Shown: one piece after another, positions 1-12,058 of the stretch
Layout of the letters: the number at the start of each line of letters is the position of its first letter
How positions within the stretch are numbered: the stretch's first letter is position 1
Assembly: GCA_963682175.1 (NCBI GenBank)
Contig: OY821779.1
Location: 2,430,501-2,494,500, forward strand
Origin: Triglochin maritima
Lineage: Eukaryota; Streptophyta; Magnoliopsida; Alismatales; Juncaginaceae
Direction: 5' to 3'
Length of the DNA: 64,000 nt
The notes under the pieces: model-generated
What the model was told of the DNA's origin: nothing
What the model saw: only the letters and a program-made list of their open reading frames with translations
Databases searched by the model: none
Position numbers and translations under genes: made by a program

Positions 1-3000
1 CAATGGCAAAGCCTTTAGTAAAACAGGAAGCACCTAGAGAAAGGTAGGCGGGAAAATTGTTAGACCATTCGTATCAGAGACTTCTTACAAAGTAGGACAA
101 TAACAAAAGTTCCAAATGCAACCTGATCCAATGGCATAGACTGAGGCTGCACCATTATCATCCTTGCTATAGCACCACAAGCATTATCTCTCGCGGCATC
201 ATCTGGCTCTGATTCTCCAAATAACGGATGAAGAGCTCGAAGAATATCACCATAGTATCTGAGTATGTCAAGGGAACAAGCCTACACGATATCGGTTTAC
301 GTGATCAACATAAGCCCTAGCTCTAATAGCCAGTTCACAAGCATTGATTTGATCCAAGTCAATGTACTCACAAAAGGAGAAAACTTGATCTCCAATTATT
401 TGTGGTCATCCTTTATTCACTAAGTTCCCTTTATAGACAACATGTTTTTGCATAGAGTGCACGTTTCAATTCTTACAACTTACAACCATGTTAACCGAAC
501 CATCTTACTTTTTCCACTCCAAATTCTGAATCAAGGTGACATACTGACATGCCTTGCAATTAATGTTTGAGAGTCAAATGGTCACACCATAGAATCATAA
601 ATTTTGCCAATAAATGTGAAGGCTATCTTATAAAATCAAAATATGCATGTAGTAGGAAAAGGAATTAAGGATACTTCAGGGCTACATCCCCACCATTCTT
701 GCACAATTCACCAGCACAAAAGGCAGCGTTTCTCCTGTTGGTGGGATCAGGTGATGCTAATTCTTTGAGAACCAATGGCATTATTTTCTGCAAATGATTG
801 TCCACATATATTAAAATTACATCATAAAAAGTCTACAATTTCATAGGTAAACCATACGTCGATATATCCCGCAATTGGTGCACCCATCTCCTGTGCAACT
901 TCTGCGAGACAAGCAACCACCATGGTGTGGTCTTGCAATGGACGTACGGATTTCTGAAATTGCAAATGACATGTTACAAAAAGAAAATGAGTTCACATAC
1001 ATGAGTTTTGAGTTAACTCGATTCCCTATATCAACTTTTATATTTAGAATGTGAGTCGAATTTATTTTCTTGATTCCCTCTTATTACCAGTTTCAAGCCT
1101 TGTCAGGATTAAAGGGCAATTGATGCATTGAGATAATTTACTTTTCAAGGGGGCATAAAAAAAACGAGTGAGAGCTTCCTCCAAGATAAATTTTTGGGAT
1201 GTGATTATAATAATAAATAATTTGACCTAAAAAACATGACATTGGAAAATGGGGAACCTACGGAAAATTTCATTAGAGGGTTGAAAAACTTCGCAAAAAT
1301 GGGCTCAAAGTTGGAGCCCATGATCTTTGCGAATGCAGGAAGAAGATCTGAGACGGCATCCATCAATACTTCATCATGATTGATGTCATCATCCTCGTCG
1401 TCATCAGATTCTACTTGTTGGCAGGCTGATTTCTCTTGCAAAAGCACCAAAGTTGCTTCAACAAGTTGTGGTATGTCTGAAATAAAAAAATGAACATAAG
1501 TAACAACCATCAACCAGATAGATGAAATACATGCACAAATTATAATATAATCATTCATGCTTACAGCTCTCTAAGACTGTGTAACCACAATCCTTCATGA
1601 TATCGGCTGTATTAGTGCAAGCTTGAGAAACTACCTCTTTGTCATCATCTTCAGTCATTGTCTTAATATAAATATTCATTACAGTATCTGGAAAGAGTGG
1701 ATGCAAGTATAGAGTTAGACCAATAAAACAAGATTAAGTAGTAGTCCTGAAAAGCAATATTTTATTGTAGTTTTACCTAATACTTCTTTCTGTTTTTCCA
1801 AGACACCCTGTAACAAAGGAAACAACATGAACACTTAGAAATTCATCACGAAATTGAAGGATGGTATTACATTGCAAATTTACAACAGCATTTCTTAGGC
1901 ATATTGTTGATGTTAAGGGTAGAAAAAACAACATTAAAAACAGTGGTATATGTTCATTTGGTGTTTTGATGTTCAAAAGAAATGACATGTCTACTAACAT
2001 TTTCCGGAGGCATTGATTTTATTGCTGTAACAATATCTGCAATAGAAAATTCAAGATGCACAGTTAGTATTCAATACAAACAAGTAAAAATTACTAATAA
2101 TTGCTTGGCTAAAGATTTGAAGTGCACACAAATGCACATGACTGACCAGACAGCAGTTTCTAACCATAGTAAAATAGCATACAAATTAATGGTAGATGTT
2201 TGGAATGGTGAAAAAAGTATAAAAATACCATACCACAAACATTAAGAACTCAAATAAGTAATAATACATGATTGGAAGGGTGGGAAAATTATGATAATGT
2301 TAAATCATACACATTTAGAACTTCATGTTTCCAACTAGGGTGGAGCTGTGGGGTTTCACGTGTAGAGATATAGTGCTTTAGGATTCATGCACACATATTA
2401 AATTTACTTCTAGATGGATTGGGTGGTTACTGTAATTGGTTTATCATGAACTATCTATGAAGGGGGGCTGCAGGCTGAGCTCCTAATGCTCGGCAGTCGA
2501 CACATTGTCGACTCATTGGACCAAATCATGTATATGATCATACTTGGGCTTGCCCGTTGTAAAAGAGGAAAATGGACTTGGAAAATGACTGCAGGATCAA
2601 CCCAAGCAAATACAGAAAGAATGCAAGATAAAGTTAAATCACAATAATAAGGATTAAATACCACGTCAAATAAAGAAGACACCTACATGTGTCCCCTTGT
2701 CCAAGTGACCAAGTCTAAAGAAAAAAGATCAAGACCACGTGTACTTTGGCTATGAATATAAAAGAACGCAACACTAACTTCTAGGAACTCACAAGTTCTG
2801 AAAATGGTCTGGCGGTTTCACCCATGGGAGAGGGCCAGGCTCATGTATATACAACAATGGGAGTACTTATACAGTTATACTTGAAGGTTGATATCTGGTC
2901 AATATGCTGCCACATGCTGACTCTAGGGCTCTAGGCCAAATATACACTTAGTTAAAATAAAGACCAAACATCATAGATGACGCGGAACGGAAGCGAATGT

Positions 3001-6000
3001 TGTCGGGATCGAGCTCCGACGGCGGCTCCGACACGAGATCGGAGGGGATAAACTCTCGGAATCCACCAAGAGGCCTCGGAATCCACCGAGAATGGTAAAA
3101 CTTGGAATCCACCAAGAACAAGTTTGCAAAGCAAAATCAAAGGATTGTCTTCCCTCTTCTTCTTCTCCCATCATTACACACATATATAGACATACATGTT
3201 ACAAGTCACATTACAACTCACACAACCTTATCCCACGCATGCATGTGCCACATCACCTATCACATGCAACCCCATTACCTATTACACAACTAAAGCTAAT
3301 ACTTTTGTCTAAAGTCAACTACGTCATACTATTCTACCATAGCTAAGGACAACTAACTACCCATGCTGGACACCTCTAAAGATCTCTATTACATTCTTTC
3401 ATACCCTATTACATTCTTCCATCTAATCAATACTAAGGCTAACCTACTGTAGACAAGATTCATTATCCAAGACAACTAGATACATTGCTAGGTACGTGCA
3501 TGCATGCTCACCAACTATCTAAACATGCTGGACACTTCTCTCTCTCGGACACGTTCACACTCCATGTGCAAGCCCCATGCATGTGTGTCACTCACGTTCC
3601 CTCCCTCGATTCCTGCCTATGTTGGTCACGTCCCCAATCAGCAATTTCTCCTGCATCAATAGATGTGACCTCCACTGAACTTGCAAAGAAACTCTAGTTT
3701 TGCATCCATTTACAGGACCAAACCACATATGGATGGGACACTCCACTCCAACCTGCTTCATAAGGCACACTTTTTCTGAATTGTGCACATGATATTTAGT
3801 TAACCTAGCTTAAGAGTTAAGAGATTCACACAAAAGATCCATCTGGACCGGATTTTAGCATAAAGGAACTTCATACTCGAAGAAGATTACTGACATCTTT
3901 ACTAGCCAAAAACATCAACACTGTAGTAAATAAGCAAAAAAGAAAGTCCATGTGCAAATTACTTACGTTGCAAAGAGGTAATAGCTTGAAGACGGACATC
4001 CTCATGAAAATATCCAGCATGTCTAACCAAAATTTTGAGTGACTCCTCCAAATAGCTTTTGATGATCAAAGATATCCAATAGCCATGATTTCTTTCCAGC
4101 AAAATAAATAAATAAATAAATCAATAAAAGGATACGGTGCATAAAACCTTTTTGTATGCAGTGCAAACAACCCAATAGCTTGGGTTGCAGCAGCTTTCTC
4201 GTCCATAACACCAGTTCTCACACTGATATTGCGAATTCTTGGCTCAGCAATATCATCATCAGAGGACACACCACCAAGACTACCAACATCATCATTATAG
4301 GAATCATCAATATCTACGGCCGATCCATCATCAAGGTTGCACGAAGAAAATGCCAATGGAACAACATGGGGAAGGTACTGTATTCAGAAATAGCACTTGT
4401 TAAGAAATTAAAGCACCGAAATCAGGGACTGAAGTCATGTGTGATCCTAGAAGGGACAGAACGGAAACCTGAGTAAAACCATCATCCAGCACTTCTGCTA
4501 TATTGCTAAAGAATCCATGTGTGTACTCTCTAAGCTCACTAAAGTCCAACGAAAATCCCTGAAAAGAAAATCATCATTAAAATTTACAGCAATACCTGCT
4601 CACACAGAAATGGGTCTCCCAGAAGCTTACTGCAATGGCAGCTTCGATGAAAGGTGGCAGTACTGTTTCCATTTTTGTCCTTCCAACAGCCATTGTAATT
4701 ATACCAACTAGTTCAGTGGCCCTTGCCCTTGAGCGCAAATCTTCATCATCAGAAAGTATCATAAAATCTTTCATCAGGCCCAAAACTCTCTCAGCATAAG
4801 GAATAAAGGCTTGCTCCGCAGCAGCTGCTATGGAACCAATTGCTGACTGCAAGATAAGAAAAATCCAGGATATAGATTAAGATGAAAGGGGAAAGGGAAA
4901 GGCACATATTTTTGGATTTTAAAAATGAAGCCTTTGCTAATGGATGGAAAGAAGAATGACCATGCATGTCTCCTGGAGGTTACGGGGACTTTGTTGAAGA
5001 GCTGTCAGCAGTCGCTCCATCAAAGGATGAAGATAAGGCAGAATTTCTTCACCCATATTTTCACAAAATGCTGCCAACGCATAATATGATTTCTCCTGAA
5101 ACACAATCATGAATTCAAACTTATATTAATCTGAGTCTAAATTTCTGAATCCATAAATATTGTTGTATACCTATACCTTTACTTCATCAGATGCATCTTC
5201 AAGGGCATCCACAATGCAAGGAAGGACTCTAGCGTAGTGCAATATGATTTCAGGTTGCAAGTGCTCAGCGAACTGACCCAAAGCAAATGAAGCAGCCCCT
5301 CTGACCATTTGTTCTTGGTCTTTCAAAGCTTCCAAAACAATGTTTAAAGCATCTTCCAACTGATCTCTCAAAAACTGGACACAACCCTCTGAAATAACAC
5401 CTAATGCTGTAACCGATGCTTCCCGGAATTTGGGATTTGCATGACGAATACTTAATGAAGCAAATTGAGACACAGGACGGAACACAAACTTTGGAAGATT
5501 AAGAGCCATTGTATCAATAACTTCTGCAGCAGCCCTATCAGCTGCAAGATCGTCATCTTCATCTCCTGGAGATGTTTCTGTAAGCAAAGGGCATATAACT
5601 TGTAGGATAGGTTCCACCATCTTGTACCTTTTTAGGAACTTTGCTTTGAACTTTGCGAGCCATGAAATTATTTGAATAGCCTGAATAATCAAGCAAGAAG
5701 TATTGAGTCCAAATAGTTGCAAAAGCACAAGTGAAAAGAATACAAGGGACTGAAATAAATTCATTATCTCATCCAACCTGATGTCGCACGTTTAGTTCCA
5801 TGCTTGGATTTGAGCACACTTCAAGTGAAAATTGTACTATAGATCTTACCGAATCACCAAGAAGAGGTGCAGGTGATTCAATGAGCTCATCAAATATTTC
5901 AAATGCAATTACGGCTACATCTTCTTCACCATTTGCTAGACACTGTCGTGATACATTCAATATACTTGGAACAAATTCTCGGAACATTTTCACCTGTAAT

Positions 6001-9000
6001 ATTTTGAGATTAGGTATACGGAATCAACCGCTTACTAAAAAGAATGGGAAAAATAAGCCAGCTACTAGAGTGTCAAGGAAGACACAATTTTGTGTCAGAA
6101 CTACACTGATAAATTCAGATGGATGCATCCATAAGATCATCATCTTTAAATCACTAAATGTTCTAATTACAAGTGGTTACTAGTTTAGAAACAAAGAAGG
6201 AAAGACAATTAACTGATTAAGCACTTTGCAGAGGACCAATGTTTAATACTTTGTTGAAATAACAATGTCAGCTCCAGAGTCCAGACTAAACACAATTGCA
6301 GACTTCACCGTATATTTCAAGTAGATTCGGTCATCTATAGGATAAACGACCATCTCAAAACTAAATTGAATTTCTTGGCCTAATGCTTCGTACTTGGACA
6401 ATTTCCACAAGACCACAAATAATGGGGACGAAGTAGAATCACATGACACGTGTTTTATGGCAATTTTATTTGCTAAAATGTTCTCTTAACCCTTATAGAG
6501 CCCTTTACAAGTGAGATCTACAACATGGAAAGCACATGAGTTTACTTGGTCCATAAACGGAAATACCTTTAGAGACTCTCTGATAAGAGAAAAAAGCAGA
6601 ACACACACAAATGCTAGTCTGTTAAAAATATACAAATGCACAAAAAAGTGACATCATGGACTCACCATATCATTGCCATCATTGATGAACTCTATTAAAG
6701 AACCAACCGCCCTAGAAAAAGGAGAAGATATTTTATAAGCAAAAAAACGTGCAGCATTTTAAACAATGAACAATCAATATTATTATTTTTAATATCATGT
6801 CAAGAATGGTGAAATCATGCCAGACAAAATGATAAAACTTACTTGAGGGCAGCAACTCTAACTCGGGTGCTACTTTCATCTTGTAAGCATCTAAGCAGAA
6901 TTGGCTGCAAGGTTGGTAAATGTGATTGAAAAGTTGACCCAATTGTTTCAGTTAAAGATGAAAAGAGCATCAGTGCAACCTAGGAAAAGAGAGAAAAACC
7001 AAGTCAATTGCCAGATATATTAAAAATCATATAAGTAATACAAGGGAACCTATCAGTTAAGAGGGAAGCTTTAGCAGAAAATAATAACTAGCAAAAGTTA
7101 GTAATTTGTTGGGTACAATGGTACATACTGAAATAAATTTGATTACGTAAGCATGGTTGCTAATATAAACCCCTGTAGCAGATGATTTGATTAGTGCATC
7201 TTGCACAACCAAAGGAATGTAAGATAGGCTAGAGTACCCCCAAAGAATTATATAGAGAGGATCACTTGTATCTTTAATTAAAAAACAAATTTGAAGTATA
7301 TGTTCAATTGCTCTAACATGCAACATGAATTTATACATAAGTACACACTTACAAGTGTGTACGTACAACTATGCAATATATATGCACATGATCAGAAACA
7401 GTCAACAGTCTTGTCACGAGAAGTTAAAAACTCGAAAGTGAAGGGGTTTAGTGAGGCCAACAATGCTGGCCCATATACCATAATTCTGTATGTTTCCATA
7501 TGGGCTTTCAAAGATACTAGTTAATAGTTAATGTCACTAAAACTTCTTCGGATATGTTGAACAGCTAAATGAATTTATGCATATTTTGTATGGTATAAGT
7601 ACCTGTGTTTGTAACTTTGTGTCAGTATATTAGTATATTATATATAATATGTGCATATATTACCACAACTTGTTATCAGTATATATAAAAAATATAAATA
7701 AACTATTATACCACAATGAAGATTAGCAAGTAGACCTTGTGCCGGGAAAATATTTTGGAGTCCAAGATAAGCATTAACGGTTGAATAAATTTATGCACAC
7801 GCATATAAACTTGTATGTTTTATTCGACTCTACACTTTTATGTTATCAACTCTTTCGAGTCTACTTAACCCCTAATCAAACAGTAATAAGATTCTATACA
7901 CCTCAGACATCTTCTAAAACCTTGAATATTAAATTTTGAGAGAATTCTAGAAGCATTTAGAAGACGAAGGTGGATGTAGACACAACTTAAGAATAACGAA
8001 ATTAGACATTACTAACAGGGACATTACTGAGAGGGACAATTTTCTAAAACTACTCACTTCTCTGTGATCTTCTTGTGGACTTTGACTGCATTCGAAAAGA
8101 AATGGCAGCAGTTCAGGCCACTCCCCAGATGGCACAGCATATTTAGCAATAATACTCACAACATTTGCACTTGCCCGCCTTACTGGAGGACTGCAAAAAT
8201 AATTGTAAATTAATCATCTTGCAGTGTGCAACTGCATTGAAAATATAAACGATGTAACAAGACATTCTTCTTGCAAATTATAAATGGAAACCATTGGATG
8301 TATGGGCAAACAAGACTAGACAAAATGCAAAGTTATCCAATAGAGATTTCCATGTAGCCTTTCTATGTCCAGATCATCACAAAATGATAACCCCTAATTG
8401 ATCTTTAAGGAGTATTGCATTAGGTTGGTTGGTATTGTCACAAACATTTGCATAGACTTTTTTTATGATTCCTTACAATGAACCAAACTAATGGTTTAAA
8501 CGTGACAGAATTGGCCATAGTTTGGTCATGACTGAAAGCAGAGTTAGTATGATCATAATTAAGATGGAAGGTTTAAACGCGAAGGAGGCCGAAACTCCAA
8601 TGAATCAGACTGTTGATGGGACTGCAGGAGTTGGGGATGCATGCCTTTAGAGACCATGACATTTTTTAATTATTAAATGTGCATGGTTTGCTCTGAAATT
8701 TGTACATTGTCACGTACAGTCTGGATGGTTCGCATCTATCTCTTTTGGAGGATGTATCCTCTTAGGCTGGACAAAAAAAAACCCTGAGTGTAAGTGAACA
8801 TGTATTGCTTTAGTATTATGAACTTTGTGTCTTCATCTCAACAATCAGCTGGCATTAACTTATGAAATCACTTTTTCACACATCGTTACACTACTTAAAG
8901 TTAAAAGTAATCTGAATAGTCACTTTTGAGCTCAAAGTGGTTTTCTCTGATGTCCTCCATTACACTTTCGTAGACATAACCTCCACTACTTGATCAGAAT

Positions 9001-10631
9001 GAAACAGCAATCAAAACTAATATTTGGTCTTCAAAACTATCAAAACATTAAACAATCATCGTTACACTGCTTAAAGTTAAAAGTATTCTGAATAGTCACT
9101 TTTGAGCTGAAAGTGGTTTTCTCTGATGTCCTCCATTAAACTTTCGTAGACATAACCTCCACTACTTGATCAGAATGAAAACAGCAATCAAAACTAATAT
9201 CTGGTCTTCAAAACATTAAACAAACATTAAACAAACCTATTCTGAAGCCTGAACTACCAATAAACTTGGGAGTATCAAAAAGTTCAGAAAGCTAAAGATC
9301 TCACCTTAGAATAATCCCAACAGCAAAAAATCCATCAAACACCAAAACTATGGTCCAGCACATTACTAACAAAAGCACCAGCAAACTCGCTAAAAATCTG
9401 ACCATTAGACTAATCACCACGCCTACCACTGAATTCCACCAAAACTTCCCACCTTCAACAACAAAAACTACAAATGAATCCAAAATACCAAAGGTATGCT
9501 CCAGTGCTCTACTACCATAACCACCACCACACTAGCTAAAAATCTCACCTTTGATAAAAAAACACTTGATTCCCACCAAAAACCCCACCTTTAATAAAAA
9601 AACAAAAACAAAAAAAATACACGAAAAATCAAACAGACACCAAACTTTTATCTAGCGCACTACTACTAATAAGCTTCGCTGAACTCGCTAAAAGATTTTA
9701 CTTATTCTAATCCCAACATTAAAAACTGAATTCCCACCAAAACCTCCACCTCCACAACAAATTACCGCAAAATAGCCCAGCACATACAAAACCTATGCTC
9801 CAGCTGCTAAAATCAATAACCGCTGCATAACTGGCTAAAAATCCCACCTTTAAACTAATCCCAACACCAACACTGAATTCCACCAAAACCACCTTTAACA
9901 ACGGGAAAAAAACAAATTCACCAAACCTATGCTCCAGGCTCCAGCTGCTAAAATCAATAACTGCCACATAACTCACTAATAAAAATCTCACCTTCATACT
10001 AATCCCAACATCAACACTGAATTCCACCAAAACTCCCACCTTTAACAACCAAAATAAAACAAATTCACCAAACTTATGCTCCAACTGCTAAAATCAATAA
10101 CGGCCGCAAAACTCGCTATAAATGCCACCTTTATACTAATCCCAACACCAACACTGATTTCACCAAAAACCCCACCTTTAACAACAACAAAAAACGAATT
10201 CAGCAAACCTATGCTCCAGCTGCTAAAATCAATAACCGCCACATAACTCACTAAAACTCTCACCTTCATACTAATCACAACACCAACACTGAATTCCACC
10301 TAAAACTCCCACCTTTAACAAAACAAAATCCAAAAAAATCACCAAACCTATGCTCCAGCGTGATGCTATCGATAAGCGCGGCCTTGACAGAGCTCTTCCC
10401 CTGCGGCGGCAGCTTCGCCCAATGCCCGGTGATCTTCTTCCTCAAAAGCACGGCTGCGAGCTGCCTCACATTGGGCGTCTTGGCGGTCCGCATGTGGTGG
10501 ACGAGCGCGGGGATGACCTGCGGGTCCTTGGAGAGGCGCTTGATCTGGTCCTCCGCCTGTCTCCGGGCGTCGTTATCGGGCATCAGGAACTGGAGGAGGA
10601 GGAGCTCCAGCGATTGCGACGACGACGCCAT
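1..10631 (-). CDS. IMB4: importin-4 type importin-beta nuclear transport receptor (3' end beyond window)
   Basis: This gene encodes a HEAT-repeat karyopherin that carries cargo through nuclear pores, probably histones and ribosomal proteins as in the IPO4 family. Exons read on the minus strand: 10631-10348, 8190-8058, 6979-6843, 6711-6666, 5993-5778, 5680-5178, 5095-4961, 4846-4631, 4558-4469, 4377-4136, 4055-3967, 2036-1999, 1807-1777, 1687-1565, 1476-1262, 953-858, 787-675, 258-123 and 33-<1. All junctions are GT-AG and phases add up to about 958 codons; the Arabidopsis homologue has about 1,050, so the last 90 or so residues lie outside. The start is the ATGGCG at 10631, followed by the family N-terminus (QSLELLLLQFLMPDNDARRQ). 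Two acidic loops fall near residues 600-625 and 783-793. No stop or frameshift was found. Exon 1 is GC-rich and the introns are repeat-laden. Family assignment is firm; the short exons 2036-1999 and 1807-1777 are the least certain. Confidence 0.93.
2037..3966 (-). other. large intron 11 of the importin gene
   Basis: This 1.93-kb intron lies between the exons ending at 3967 and starting at 2036. It is long for the gene because it hosts a solo LTR at 2978-3658. The rest (2037-2977 and 3664-3966) is AT-rich with no coding signal that I can support. Confidence 0.7.
2978..3658 (-). mobile_element. solo LTR of a Ty3/gypsy element inside an importin intron
   Basis: A 681-bp block begins TGACGCGG and ends CTGCATCA on the plus strand and is flanked on both sides by ATAGA (2973-2977 and 3659-3663), a perfect 5-bp TSD. 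Read on the minus strand it starts TGATGCAGGAG, as do the LTRs of the gypsy element at 29955-44181, and it shares the repeated GGAATCCACCAA motif with them. It is about twice as long as those LTRs, so it is a related subfamily rather than the same one. The single LTR with TSD implies LTR-LTR recombination after insertion. Confidence 0.8.
8880..9215. repeat. tandem duplication, unit about 160 bp
   Basis: Two near-identical copies lie at about 8880-9037 and 9057-9215, both starting near CATCGTTACACT and running through GATCAGAATGAAA. They differ by a few substitutions and small indels. They sit in intron 1 of the importin gene (8191-10347). The dispersion of mismatches suggests a local duplication of moderate age. 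Confidence 0.85.
9300..10347 (-). repeat. intronic tandem array derived from the importin exon 1 / intron 1 junction
   Basis: About seven imperfect units of roughly 140 bp fill the 5' part of importin intron 1. On the minus strand most units contain a copy of the exon end plus donor, CTGGAGCATAG|GTTTGGTG. Clear copies are near 10206, 10068, 9921 and 9787, with degraded ones near 9643, 9494 and 9344. The segment before the motif (TTATTGATTTTAGCAG) aligns with the true exon end (TTATCGATAGCATCACG), so the array looks like reiterated exon-intron junctions. Each full unit also carries a pyrimidine-AG acceptor-like stretch just before the 11-base pseudo-exon. It is unlikely to add coding sequence. 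Confidence 0.8.
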
Positions 10632-10901
10632 CAGATTCGACCTCCGCCGCCGGGAATCGGGGTTTTGGTGGGGGTTGGGGGTTCTGGGGCGCCCTCCTAC
10701 TTTACTCTCGAGTGGGGCATTTGGTTCGATGGGTTTTTATAGGCGTCGGGTCGGGAGGTTTGAGGGGTTTGGGGATGGAGTGGTGGTTGGATTTGGTCTG
10801 GACGGTTGGGATGCAGTGGGGGATGGGTTTGTCAGGGGTGTTGGATTGGACCGGTGGGAAATGGGATTTGGAGTTTGCTTTTGGTGGGTTGTACTTAAAA
10901 T

Positions 10902-11509
10902 CAAGGTTTTCAGAACCGAACCGACAAAATTTTGGTTTTGGTTCAATGTGGTCTAATCACGGTCGAACCGTTGATGACGTCAGCATGACGTCATCATTTT
11001 TTAGACCTGAAGTTGGACCGGACTGAATAAATATTAACGATCGGACCAGTGGTCGGACCGGTTTGAACCGATTTCTGTAGAATTATTTATTATATACATA
11101 CCAAACATTAAATATAATTCATGATATTAATCACAACTTGCTTAATTCAACAAATTAGTTATCTTTACTTAACTCAACAAATTTGTTATTTTTACTTAGC
11201 TCGACAAATTTGCTTGAATAAGAATTAGAGAAATCATTATTTGGATTAAGAATCTAAAATCCTCATATTCTGATCAGAGAAATCATTATTTGGATTAAGA
11301 ATCTAAATTTGCTTGAATAAATATTCTGATTTTAAAAAAATAAGAAAATTTGAAATATTTTTATGTCTGGTCCGACCAACAGGTCCAACCACCCGGTTCA
11401 GAACGGTTCGACTAGGGGCTCGGTTTTTTGGCTGAACCGGCCGCCGGACCATCGGTTCCCGGTCCGACCGGGTCGAACCGTCCGGTCTGGTTCGGTTTTT
11501 AAAACCATG
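10902..11509. mobile_element. hAT-like non-autonomous element, ACCGG/GGTTC-rich family, copy 1
   Basis: This 608-bp element starts CAAGGTTTTCAGAACCG and ends GGTTTTTAAAACCATG. It is flanked by an 8-bp TSD with one mismatch (CTTAAAAT at 10894-10901, CTTAAAAC at 11510-11517). Both termini are dense in GGTCCGACC/GAACCGG motifs, the core is AT-rich, and there is no transposase. The same family recurs at 21547-21920. It lies only about 270 bp upstream of the importin start codon and carries two TGACGTCA palindromes (10975-10982 and 10986-10993). Confidence 0.82.
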
Positions 11510-11517
11510 CTTAAAAC

Positions 11518-12058
11518 GGATCAAGGCTGGGCATGTTTTATTTTTTAATGTAATTTGGAAAACAATAACTGTGTGATTTTGTAATTTGGAAAAGAAATAC
11601 TGATATTAACTTATGTAACTGTGTGATTTTGTTGCGCCTTCTTCTTCAAGGGTTTCCAGAAAAACATTTGAGAAGATAAAGAGATAAGGTAAGGTTTGAG
11701 ACTTGAGATCAATATTTTTTCATATTAAGAAGTTTTGGGAAATTAAGGAAGGAGCCAAGTCACAGAAGTTAAAAAGGTTATGCAATTCTTTCAGGCAACG
11801 AAACAAAAAGAAAATGGATATGATGAGACGTTTCGTTGTAAGATTAGATGAGACGTTTGTGATGATTAGTGCATTTACTTTTCAGATTTTGATAAGTTAT
11901 CATGGGGTTTTTTATTTATGACGTGGTTTGTTGACAATGTGGTTGGAAATTGCACAAAGCTGAACAAACAACCCAAGAACTTAAAATCACTAGAAAAGAT
12001 ATATGTCCCCACAAGAAAGGCATCAGCAACGTTACTTAAGAACTGCCAATGGTTGTGA
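11518..12058. other. intergenic spacer between the importin 5' flank and ARGLU1-like 3' end
   Basis: About 540 bp of AT-rich sequence. It should contain the 3' untranslated region and poly(A) site of the ARGLU1-like gene (minus strand). I see no further gene or repeat. Confidence 0.5.

Noticed and set aside
1205..1558. 117-aa minus-strand frame as a separate small gene
   Set aside because: Its central part is importin exon 1476-1262; both ends are intron translation.
9719..10299. Long minus-strand frames with repeated VIDFSSWS units, as if a repeat protein
   Set aside because: They are translations of the intronic tandem array copied from the exon 1 boundary. The frames shift between units and lack independent coding signals.
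9300..10330. Regularly spaced repeats that could suggest a CRISPR-like array
   Set aside because: Repeats are imperfect, spacers are themselves repeated, and the array lies in a plant intron.
10360..10956. 198-aa plus-strand frame
   Set aside because: It is antisense to GC-rich importin exon 1 and its upstream region. Low-stop GC-rich shadow.
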